From Palsa-965 sp044448685 (lineage in GTDB: Bacteria > Bacteroidota > Bacteroidia > Palsa-965), in assembly GCA_044448685.1 (NCBI GenBank), contig JBIOHC010000001.1, forward strand, positions 62,001-126,000: 64,000 bases of DNA, read 5' to 3'. A model generated the notes under the pieces. It saw only the letters and a program-made list of their open reading frames with translations. It had not been told where the DNA came from and searched no databases. Positions within the stretch are counted from its first letter, which is position 1; each line of letters starts with the position of its first letter. Of the stretch, positions 51,874 through 59,607 are shown piece after piece. A program made the translations under genes and the position numbers.

Positions 51874-51916
51874 TAAAGGAATTCATTAAACGGCACAAAA
51901 AAAATGACTTTAGTCA
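51874..51916 (-). promoter_or_regulatory. Putative class II promoter of ric-ctaA
   Basis: TGACTTTAGTCA (51905-51916) is a TGAC-N4-GTCA inverted repeat. A degenerate -7-like TTCCTTTA (51881-51874, two mismatches) ends 36.5 bases from its centre. The predicted start near 51869 supports the ATG at 51850. Confidence 0.5.
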
Positions 51917-52001
51917 TACTATAAGTGTCTGGACAAGACAGGGTTATATGCGTTGACTTAACTTGTTCGGACTAATCGTTAATAACTGGACCGTTACAGA
52001 A

Positions 52002-52009
52002 TAAGTTTG
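52002..52009 (+). promoter_or_regulatory. -7 element upstream of the ECF sigma gene
   Basis: TAAGTTTG matches TANNTTTG. No clear -33 box. The leader to ATG 52125 would be about 110 bases. No Crp/Fnr-type site lies at the right distance rightward. Confidence 0.4.
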
Positions 52010-52124
52010 TTAGTGGATTATAGCAAAAAAAGTAATCTGCTCATTAATAGTATCTTGCAATTATGTTCCTCCTTTCCATGAGATCTTTCCCTTTTTCCGA
52101 CATACATATACAAATCAGCAAGCA

Positions 52125-52625
52125 ATGGATTCCATTAAACAACTTTTCAGGTATTATCCGGTAGTAAGGAAGTATATCCGGGCTAATTCAGGTACGAATA
52201 CAGAAGCCGAAGATGTATTCCAGGATGCCTTGCTTATTTACCTGGAAAGGGTCAATGCTCCGGGTTTTAATCTGACTTCAACCAGGGAGACCTATCTGTT
52301 TGGAATCTGTAAGAACCTATGGTATACAGAACTGAAGAAAAAGGGAAGAATGCCTCTGCAGGGGCAGGAAAATTTACCCGACGTTTCATTCAGCACAGAA
52401 GAAAACCCGGAAGAAGAAAAGATTAAACGAGCACAGCAGGCTGTTGAATTCCTGGAAGAAAAATGCAGACTTATCCTGAACCTGTTTTACAATCAGAAAA
52501 CAAGTCTGGCAGAAATTGCCCGAAAGCTTAAGCTCGTTTCAGAAACAGCAGCCCGTAATCAGAAATTCCAGTGCCTGGAAAAGGCAAGGAAGAGGTTTAA
52601 GGAATTGGATTCGATAAAGGAATGA
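52125..52625 (+). CDS. ECF-type RNA polymerase sigma factor
   Basis: A 166-residue sigma-70 family factor. Region 2 includes SGTNTEAEDVFQDALLIYLER, and region 4 has RLILNLFYNQKTSLAEIARKL and SETAARNQKFQCLEKARKRF. No region 1 or 3 is present, as in ECF factors. It is paired with the membrane protein downstream, whose N-terminus looks like an anti-sigma factor. The 138-base gap between them holds a REP-like element. Confidence 0.92.
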   Translation: MDSIKQLFRYYPVVRKYIRANSGTNTEAEDVFQDALLIYLERVNAPGFNLTSTRETYLFGICKNLWYTELKKKGRMPLQGQENLPDVSFSTEENPEEEKIKRAQQAVEFLEEKCRLILNLFYNQKTSLAEIARKLKLVSETAARNQKFQCLEKARKRFKELDSIKE

Positions 52626-52649
52626 GGCTTTGCAAGCGCAGTTCCGGAT

Positions 52650-52704
52650 AGATTCTTCGGCACTGCCAGCACACAGCCCAACCCCAAGTTGCCTCAGAAT
52701 GACA
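52650..52704. repeat. REP-like intergenic element between sigma and anti-sigma genes
   Basis: The segment runs from AGATTCTTCGG to CTCAGAATGACA, with a longer, diverged middle. These ends are those of a common short intergenic repeat. It separates the ECF sigma stop from the next gene. Confidence 0.45.
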
Positions 52705-52763
52705 AGTGAGCCATTAGTTGGCTTGTGGCCAATATCAAAAACCATACACTAAAAAATATTATC

Positions 52764-55145
52764 ATGAAAACAAGACCAACCCTCAGCGAGCAGATAGAAC
52801 AGTATCTGCACAATGAACTCAGTGATGCGGATAAGAAAGAGTTTGAAACAAAACTTAGCCAGGATGCCAGCCTGAAAGCAGAGGTAGAGAACTACCAGCT
52901 GCTGATGAAAGGCATTCAGCGTTCTGCCCTGAAACAGATGATACAGAAGAAATTCAGGAGTTACCAGCTGGGCAAAGTAATCCTGAAAACAACCCTTGTT
53001 GTATTGACAGCAGCCGCTTTGGGGACAGCGATTTATTTCGGCACAAAGAACAGCCACAAATCACCCAATGCGTATTCAAATGAAGAAACATCTTCCCTGC
53101 CGGCTTTGAATGAAGAAGGCAAAGCCGAATGGTCCGATGCCGATAAAAATCTTCCATCAACTGTTTTCAATCTCAATGGAAGTAAAGACACGGTAATAGA
53201 ATCAAAGAATGGAATCATCCTGGCTATCCCGGCAGGCACCTTTGTGGATGAAGACAATCAGCCTGTGAACGGGCCTGTGCGTCTGGATCTGAAAGAAGCG
53301 CTTGATCCGGCTTCCATATTGAAAGGCGGACTGAGCACAAAATCCGGAGACCAGCAACTGGAAACCGGAGGTATGTTCAATATCAACGCGCACAGCGGAG
53401 ACAAGCAGCTGAAAATTGCCATTGGAAAAAGCATCACAGCCCAGGTGCCAGCCGATCATAAGGATCCACGTATGCAAGTGTACGATGGGAAACGCAAATC
53501 CGACGGAACGATTGACTGGGTGAACCCCAAACCCCTGGAACATTTTCTGGTGCCGGTGGATATCCTGTCTTTGAATTTCTATCCTCCCAATTACCTGGAT
53601 ACATTAGGTGGAATGGGGTATAACCGAAAGGATAAAAGGTTTACGGATAGTTTGTATTATTCGTTTGCGTATACTAAGGTTTTGTATGCACTTACTGAAT
53701 CATATAATAAAAAAGATACAGCACCTTCAATGGAAGAAAATATTTCAAGAGGACGTAATTTGTTTTATGCAAATTGTGCTATGTGTCACCGGGCATCAAA
53801 AGAAAGACTTACAGGCCCGGGATTGGAAGGAGTAAGAAACCGCATACCCAAAGGTGACTGGATATACGAGTATATACACAACAGTGATGCAGTCCTTAAA
53901 TCAGGAGATGCGTACGCGAAAAAAATATTTAACGAGAATAATGGATTAGTGATGACGGCGAATCCGGCCCTTACTAAGGAGGATATTGATAATATTCTGG
54001 CGTTTACCGATATGGTTAACAGTCAAAAGGGGAATGGAATAGATCCCGCTAAAATCAAAGCAATTTGGGATAAAAAATTTCAGAATACCTTGTTATCAAC
54101 GAGGGAATTTGAAGAACGCATTCCAGCCATTCACAAGTCGTGTAACAATAGCATTCTGGATCTGTATGTGAATAATCTGGATAAGAATATGTGGGAACTA
54201 GACAGCATGGCTGCCCGGATGCTGCCGGACGCTGATAATGATTTAGTGTCTGATGCAGACCGCTTTAAGGCTTTCGCCGCCCGCAGAGACGGGAAGGTGA
54301 AAATTGGAGACAAGAAAGCAAATATGCTTAAAGCTTGGTTTGAAAAGAAGGCTAAGCTGTACAACGATATGATCAGTAAAACCCAACAGGAATTCTGGGA
54401 TAAACAGAATAAGCTCAATTCAATTGCCGTAGATAAACGTGAAAGGAATTATGAAAAGGATATTGCCCGACGAACCAGCAATTTCAGAAATGAATACCTG
54501 ATTAACATGAAAGAAGCCTGCCGTCAGCTGGGCTGGGGATGTGATACAGCCCCCAAGCCGGCCTATTATACAGCCGGAATTACCAGTCTTGGCTGGAAGA
54601 ATGTGGATAAGGTGCTTGCTGAAGCAGTCTTTACCTCTACCTCCACCCGTACAACGCTTGATTACACTGATCCTAATTCTGGTAAAAAAGCCATCATTAG
54701 GTATGAAGAGCTAAAGGTCACAATCGGCAATGTCAATGATTTTGACCGGGTATACGTGTACCTGATTCCGGACTTGCTTCATAGTTTTATGAGGCTGGAA
54801 TCAAGTGGGGGTGTTTTCAAAGAAAAACTGAACGAACTTATTTCCAATAAACTTGTGGCGGTAGGGTATAAAAATGATGAGGTGTATTATGAAGTCATGG
54901 AAAAGGTAAAACCGGGCAGTATTACAATGAATCCGAAAAAAGGCTCGGACCGGGAATTATCCGCTTTGTTGAATACCGATGGAAACTATACCACCAAGGT
55001 TGATCAATTGAAACAGGAAATGGAATTCCAGAAATTCGTAGTGCAGGATGAAAAACGCCAGATCAAACTGGCAAAGTTGGAAGATTTAAGATACAGGATA
55101 CAACTTGTGGTATTACCCTGTATGCCGGTGCCTGAAGTTGCATAG
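52764..55145 (+). CDS. Anti-sigma-like membrane protein with extracytoplasmic cytochrome c domain
   Basis: A 793-residue protein. Residues about 1-65 are helical and acidic (TLSEQIEQYLHNELSDADKKEFE), as in Bacteroidota anti-sigma factors. One TM follows (about 72-90, LKTTLVVLTAAALGTAIYF). The periplasmic part has a beta-rich ZU5-like domain (about 130-275; GIILAIPAGTFVDEDNQPVNG). A c-type cytochrome domain (about 325-425) has ANCAMCH with a possible Met ligand in VMTANP. A long helical region and a beta domain complete the protein. The heme segment (roughly 53600-54050) is visibly richer in A+T than its flanks. Start ATG 52764 (MKTRPTLSEQ). It probably binds the upstream sigma and could sense redox or ligand. 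Confidence 0.85.
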   Translation: MKTRPTLSEQIEQYLHNELSDADKKEFETKLSQDASLKAEVENYQLLMKGIQRSALKQMIQKKFRSYQLGKVILKTTLVVLTAAALGTAIYFGTKNSHKSPNAYSNEETSSLPALNEEGKAEWSDADKNLPSTVFNLNGSKDTVIESKNGIILAIPAGTFVDEDNQPVNGPVRLDLKEALDPASILKGGLSTKSGDQQLETGGMFNINAHSGDKQLKIAIGKSITAQVPADHKDPRMQVYDGKRKSDGTIDWVNPKPLEHFLVPVDILSLNFYPPNYLDTLGGMGYNRKDKRFTDSLYYSFAYTKVLYALTESYNKKDTAPSMEENISRGRNLFYANCAMCHRASKERLTGPGLEGVRNRIPKGDWIYEYIHNSDAVLKSGDAYAKKIFNENNGLVMTANPALTKEDIDNILAFTDMVNSQKGNGIDPAKIKAIWDKKFQNTLLSTREFEERIPAIHKSCNNSILDLYVNNLDKNMWELDSMAARMLPDADNDLVSDADRFKAFAARRDGKVKIGDKKANMLKAWFEKKAKLYNDMISKTQQEFWDKQNKLNSIAVDKRERNYEKDIARRTSNFRNEYLINMKEACRQLGWGCDTAPKPAYYTAGITSLGWKNVDKVLAEAVFTSTSTRTTLDYTDPNSGKKAIIRYEELKVTIGNVNDFDRVYVYLIPDLLHSFMRLESSGGVFKEKLNELISNKLVAVGYKNDEVYYEVMEKVKPGSITMNPKKGSDRELSALLNTDGNYTTKVDQLKQEMEFQKFVVQDEKRQIKLAKLEDLRYRIQLVVLPCMPVPEVA

Positions 55146-55185
55146 TATAGTAAGAAGGTCAAATAAATTGAATTAAATTAATGCA

Positions 55186-55212
55186 GAAAGGGCTGGTTTT
55201 CCGGCCCTTTTC
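55186..55212 (+). terminator. Intrinsic terminator after the anti-sigma gene
   Basis: GAAAGGGCTGG and CCGGCCCTTTTC form a 10-11 base stem with a TTTT loop and one G-T pair, ending in TTTTC. It lies 40 bases past the stop. Confidence 0.75.
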
Positions 55213-55306
55213 GTAACCATTAAAATTAACAATCCGTTAAATAAGCGAATAGCCTGCTTATCCTGTTTTCTTTCGAAGAATATTAACTGTATCTTACTGT
55301 CAACGA

Positions 55307-55323
55307 ACGCTTCCCTTAAGCGT
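55307..55323 (+). other. Hairpin just before a start codon
   Basis: ACGCTT-CCCTT-AAGCGT forms a perfect six-base stem. It ends 8 bases before ATG 55332. It could lower initiation or stabilise the leader; no known riboswitch fold is recognisable. Confidence 0.35.
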
Positions 55324-55331
55324 CCAGGCCT

Positions 55332-55802
55332 ATGAGAATTCGTGTTTTGTTCCGATTCGTATTTGCAATTACACTCTTAGGAGGTGCATCCTGTCATCTG
55401 CTGAAAGCCGTTCATACGCCTGTTGCCGTCAGAAACCCTGTGCCTTTTGTGCTGAACAGAATAGATACTGCCTGCTTTTCGCGGGCCGAGCTGGATCAGG
55501 TAAGGGCGAACAAGGATTATGTCACTATTGCTTTTGATGAAATGATTCTTGATTCTGCTTCCCACTGTGTTGGCTTGTACCGTTTCGGTCTGGCTGATAA
55601 ACCGGCCTGGCCTTCCACAAAAGGGTTTAAATGTTATGTGCTAAAATTCAAAGACAAGGTCGCTATTGCGGAACAGACTGCCGACAGGGTGGTTACGCTG
55701 GACAAATTCTTTAATGAATACGGAAAACTGTTTACTGATAAACAACAGGAAACAATACGTAAGGAGTTTATGTATGATTGCGTATTGGTACAGGGAGAAT
55801 AA
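55332..55802 (+). CDS. Secreted or lipoprotein-like protein of unknown function
   Basis: A 156-residue protein with an N-terminal signal (about 1-21, RVLFRFVFAITLLGGASC). The Cys at about residue 21 could be lipidated, but the -3 position is Gly, not the usual Leu. The mature part has no domain I recognise. Four further Cys (TACFSR, SHCVGL, FKCYVL, YDCVLV) could form disulfides in the periplasm. It lies between a terminator and a convergent gene, so it is transcribed alone. Confidence 0.65.
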   Translation: MRIRVLFRFVFAITLLGGASCHLLKAVHTPVAVRNPVPFVLNRIDTACFSRAELDQVRANKDYVTIAFDEMILDSASHCVGLYRFGLADKPAWPSTKGFKCYVLKFKDKVAIAEQTADRVVTLDKFFNEYGKLFTDKQQETIRKEFMYDCVLVQGE

Positions 55803-55871
55803 AAGAGCCGAAAAAACAGATAGAAGGCAGATTATAATGATTCTTATGATAAAGGATGATTTCCTCTGTTT

Positions 55872-57884
55872 CTAATGAGGCTCCTCATCCCCTTCCTTTA
55901 CCACCATTTTATCCAGTTCAACACTTCCTTTCTCTAGGGAAAGACTTATTCCTTTTGTGAACACTGCGGGTAATTGTATCCGGTACCATTTCCATGCCGG
56001 AGCAACAGGAAGCTGAGAAATGACAGAGGCCGGATCTCCGGCTTCCTTTTTCAGGCCGGCAACAATTAATGCTCCCTGACCTTTATAGCGTATCCATACA
56101 AAAAGTTTATTGTTTGCACTATCGCGTTTTGAATAAACATAGGTATAGTTCTTCCCCGCTTTCAATTGTACAGACGTTGTAGAAGCAGTATAATCCCCTG
56201 CATCACCGCTATGCGTGGTTGTAAGTTCTTCATTGGATATTTTGGAATCAGCCACTTCAGCTTCAAAACGGAATTCCCTTGTCCAGTAATCGGGATGTGC
56301 ATTTTCATGCCAGGTATCGAGCTGGTAAAAAAGTATTTTTCCTTCAGCGGTTTTCTCATATACATATACACTGCCCTGTCGGCGGATTTCAAAAGAGAGC
56401 TCTTCCTCACCCAGATGAATTTTCACGTTTCGTTTTTCAGGAATTTCATTTGCATCATTGCTGAAAGGCTGGTAGGTACCGCAAATAATGTATTTTTCTT
56501 TTTTACTGTGTTTTCTTACTGTGATGAGGACATGCCGGTCTTCAGTTGTCCAGGTGATGCGGGGTGTTCCATCTTTTTCGAATAATACATTTCCATCGCG
56601 TAAAACATCTTCAAACCGGCTGGTGATACCTTGTGCATAAGCGGGCATCGCTTCCTGCCAGACATAGGTGGCAGGGTTGTTGAAGGGAGTGCCAAGATTA
56701 AAATAGCAGGTATAATAGTATTCCGCCCCGATCACACCCAGACATTTAAGCAGTCCGAGCCACTGACCGGGTCGTATATCTTCTTCCTGTTTCGCTGACC
56801 AGCCCGCGGATATAAAAGGGCTGAAAAGCTTATCCCCGTCTTTTATTTCTGTTTTCCGCCCATGATCTATCCAGCTCCATCCATGCCAGGGCCCTGTCCA
56901 CTCTTTCCAGTTCTTTGGCCAGCGGGGATAGAAGTCGGGGGTTGAATAATATATGCCTGATGTGGGGCTTTGAATTTTTTTCATCACACTCCATTTGTAC
57001 CGGTCCACCGGCCCTCCTTCAATGGTATACATACTGAACAAGGTATGTTTCAGCTCCGGTAATGATTTCATAAAGGCATCCCGGTAAGCCATTCTCATCT
57101 GCAGTTTACGGATGGCCATAAAATCTACCCAGGAATCAATCTTCATGGAATCCTTCATATGCTTTGTGGCCGGATCGGATTTAATGGCATTCAGCATATA
57201 AGGGCCCGGGGGTTCTTCCCCGTTTTCATTGATACGGGTAACCGGTCTTTTCAGCCATTTGAGAATACGGGTAAAATAGAATTTCTGAACAGCCCCGTCA
57301 ATACGGATGAGGGAATCGGGAAAGGTGTAATTGATTTCAGTATGTGAGGAACCGTAAATATCAAATGTGAGGTCCCACTTCTTATTGAGATCGGTATTCA
57401 CAATCATGGCTTTTGTATAGGGGTAACCGATCAGGTTGGGCTCTGAAGCCATCCAATAGGTGATGACATCCAGCGGTATTTCGGGGTGTTCATTGGCAAA
57501 CCGGACATAGGCCGGGCATGCGCCATAATTACTGCCATTGCTATTGAATGCACATTCGGCATTCGGAATTACTATTCCATAATGCCAGTTCAGGCAAAGT
57601 TCTTTCTGTATCAGTTCGGACCTGAAAAGGGCCTGGTAGCGTTCCACACCGGGTTGTCCGGAGCCTGCAAAAAACATTGGATCGGACCAGTTAAACAGAT
57701 ACGAAAGAGTATGATTTGGATAGTAACGGGGAAGCGGGTAATGACTCAGTTGTTCCAGGCTTCCTAAAAGGGGCTTATCCATTCCTTTTGGATACTGACG
57801 TTCATCACGTGACGGTTTTGGATGATGGAAGTATAAACAGGACAGGAGGAAGAAACCAAGGGATTTGGAAAAAAGCAATTTCAT
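55872..57884 (-). CDS. Large secreted protein, glycoside-hydrolase-like, unknown
   Basis: A 670-residue exported protein. An N-terminal hydrophobic stretch (SKSLGFFLLSCLYF) is a signal peptide or lipoprotein signal. The middle is rich in Trp, Tyr and Pro (WKEWTGPWHGWSWIDHGRK; IGAEYYYTCYFNLG), as in (beta/alpha)8 glycosidases. From about residue 540 a beta-rich domain resembles a carbohydrate-binding module (FEAEVADSKISNEELTT ... YVYSKRD). Polysaccharide binding or breakdown is plausible but unproven. No acid/base pair can be assigned. It stands alone, with another envelope protein gene 63 bases upstream. Confidence 0.6.
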   Translation of the reverse strand: MKLLFSKSLGFFLLSCLYFHHPKPSRDERQYPKGMDKPLLGSLEQLSHYPLPRYYPNHTLSYLFNWSDPMFFAGSGQPGVERYQALFRSELIQKELCLNWHYGIVIPNAECAFNSNGSNYGACPAYVRFANEHPEIPLDVITYWMASEPNLIGYPYTKAMIVNTDLNKKWDLTFDIYGSSHTEINYTFPDSLIRIDGAVQKFYFTRILKWLKRPVTRINENGEEPPGPYMLNAIKSDPATKHMKDSMKIDSWVDFMAIRKLQMRMAYRDAFMKSLPELKHTLFSMYTIEGGPVDRYKWSVMKKIQSPTSGIYYSTPDFYPRWPKNWKEWTGPWHGWSWIDHGRKTEIKDGDKLFSPFISAGWSAKQEEDIRPGQWLGLLKCLGVIGAEYYYTCYFNLGTPFNNPATYVWQEAMPAYAQGITSRFEDVLRDGNVLFEKDGTPRITWTTEDRHVLITVRKHSKKEKYIICGTYQPFSNDANEIPEKRNVKIHLGEEELSFEIRRQGSVYVYEKTAEGKILFYQLDTWHENAHPDYWTREFRFEAEVADSKISNEELTTTHSGDAGDYTASTTSVQLKAGKNYTYVYSKRDSANNKLFVWIRYKGQGALIVAGLKKEAGDPASVISQLPVAPAWKWYRIQLPAVFTKGISLSLEKGSVELDKMVVKEGDEEPH

Positions 57885-57947
57885 GGTCTAAGGTAATGAA
57901 AACCATTCTTCCATTGTATAGGCGGACAATCCACATTCATGACAGGA

Positions 57948-59453
57948 TCAGAGCTTGTTTTCCTCCGTAGTCCGTTTCCGGACACCTCCTCCGTGAGCGG
58001 GTGCATGTCCACCACCCCCTCCTGAACGGCCGGGAGTATAGGAAGGACGAACCGGCAAGGTGCCTCCTGGCCTGCCCATGTTAAAACGGGGTGTGTTTTG
58101 TTGTGAAGGATAATGGATAGGTTGATTGAACCGGGGTTGAGTGATTGCCGGCTTCATACGTGGATAGCTGGATGCATTATGCTGCAAAAATTCAGAGCGT
58201 GTGATATTTCTTCCGAATACACCTTTGGTGGAATTATGATAATTCATTTCAAATTTACCCAGCTCTTTCACTCTTGCTGCCCGTGAGGCATCCGGGTTGA
58301 AATAACCGGAAGGGAGATTAGGTTCATTAGCCCTGGTCCATCGGTGTATTTCGGAATTAAATCCGGAGCGTTGTGAGCGCGGGCCATAATAATGATCATG
58401 GTGATAACCGATGCAGTAATCGCTGAAATGGGAATAATAATAATGATGGTAGGGATGATAGAGATACCAGTGCATGAAGAATGGGGAAGGGAAACCCAGG
58501 TAAACGATACCTCCGGGTCCCCAGTAGAATCCGCATTGATACCAGTAAGGATACGGATACCAATATGGATAATCATACCACCAGGGATAACCAAACCAAT
58601 ACGGATAGGGTTCAACTATATAATTGATTGCAGGTGGGGTATCGTAGACCCGGGTTCCGGACCCTGTTTCATAAATATCATCGGGATAGTTATCATTCTC
58701 CCCATCTTTTTCTTTCGCAAATTCACGGGCAGCCTGCTCCATTTCTTTCTTTGCTTCCGGATTTTGTTCCAGACCTTTTTTCCAGTCTTCCAGGTTGGAT
58801 GCATTCTGTTTTTCTTCATCGGCATGCATACGGTCCAGCATCTGAGCTGTTTGCCGGGCATTGGAAGCATAGAGTGTTCCCAGTACCACAGTCATGTGCA
58901 TATTCGCGCTGAGTGTATTCAATACATCCGGTTGAAGCACCAGCCTGCGGAATGCGCTCCGGGAAGGCTCGGGAGCCTCTCCGGTTATTTTTTCATATTC
59001 CTGCTGTGTACTTATCTGCAAGGTATTAATCTGTGAGAGTAAGTCATAATCCTTTCTGCCCAGCTCCACAATATCGCTTTTGGATTCATGCGGATAACGT
59101 GCCGCGATGGCTTCCAGCTCTTCTTTTGTTTTTTTTCCACCCCCTGTTATTTCGGTCAGTAGGCCGGGATGTCTGCTCAAATCCCAGAATTTCTTCTGTT
59201 CATCCTTGCTGTAATTACTGATCGTTTCGCGGAACTGTTCGCTGGCTGATTTCTGAAGGCTTTCGGTCCGTACCAGAATTTCAGGTTGGAGACAAATCTG
59301 TAGTATACGTAAACGGGTGCTGTCCGGATAGGCAGCCATGGTAGCCAATGCAGTACTGTCTTCCGGAGTGAAGTCTTTTTCCAGCCTGGTTTTGTTCTGC
59401 CCCGCAACCACGGAGGAGAGCAAAACAAGAATGAAGAGGGCGGAGTATTTCAT
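57948..59453 (-). CDS. Exported protein with extreme aromatic/Pro/His-rich region
   Basis: A 501-residue protein with a signal peptide (1-18, ending VVAG). The first about 260 residues are helical with Pro and Asp/Ser repeats (DFTPEDSTALATM; KEMEQAAREFAKEK). A block of about 110 residues is dominated by Tyr, Trp, Phe, Pro and His (WFGYPWWYDYPYWYPYPYWY; YHPYHHYYYSHF). The C-terminus is rich in Arg/Gly/Pro (GGTLPVRPSYTPGRSGGGGG). It resembles DUF3300-like proteins only in its general aromatic character. Metal or surface binding through the His/Tyr cluster is a guess. Confidence 0.75.
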   Translation of the reverse strand: MKYSALFILVLLSSVVAGQNKTRLEKDFTPEDSTALATMAAYPDSTRLRILQICLQPEILVRTESLQKSASEQFRETISNYSKDEQKKFWDLSRHPGLLTEITGGGKKTKEELEAIAARYPHESKSDIVELGRKDYDLLSQINTLQISTQQEYEKITGEAPEPSRSAFRRLVLQPDVLNTLSANMHMTVVLGTLYASNARQTAQMLDRMHADEEKQNASNLEDWKKGLEQNPEAKKEMEQAAREFAKEKDGENDNYPDDIYETGSGTRVYDTPPAINYIVEPYPYWFGYPWWYDYPYWYPYPYWYQCGFYWGPGGIVYLGFPSPFFMHWYLYHPYHHYYYSHFSDYCIGYHHDHYYGPRSQRSGFNSEIHRWTRANEPNLPSGYFNPDASRAARVKELGKFEMNYHNSTKGVFGRNITRSEFLQHNASSYPRMKPAITQPRFNQPIHYPSQQNTPRFNMGRPGGTLPVRPSYTPGRSGGGGGHAPAHGGGVRKRTTEENKL

Positions 59454-59507
59454 CTGTTCGGGATATTAAATTCATTTCTGAAAAGATGTTTGCACAACTT
59501 TGCAAAA

Positions 59508-59515
59508 CAAAATTA
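59508..59515 (-). promoter_or_regulatory. -7 element of the aromatic-rich protein gene
   Basis: Leftward TAATTTTG matches TANNTTTG. A TTG about 20 bases upstream (59538-59536) could serve as the -33 element. The gene start is 55 bases on. Confidence 0.5.
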
Positions 59516-59607
59516 TCAGACGGATGGTGTTCGTCCAATGAGGAATATCATTGTGATGGGTGACAGAGCACAGGAAAAAAAAGAAAACAGCAGGCAGCGA
59601 CTAATTA

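Noticed and set aside
52002..52124. Crp/Fnr control of the ECF sigma gene from the ric site at 51905
   Set aside because: No -7 element lies 36.5 or 58.5 bases rightward of the site centre; the sigma -7 at 52002-52009 is about 98 bases away.
55803..55871. Terminator between the two convergent genes at 55.8 kb
   Set aside because: No stem of useful length followed by T residues could be found.
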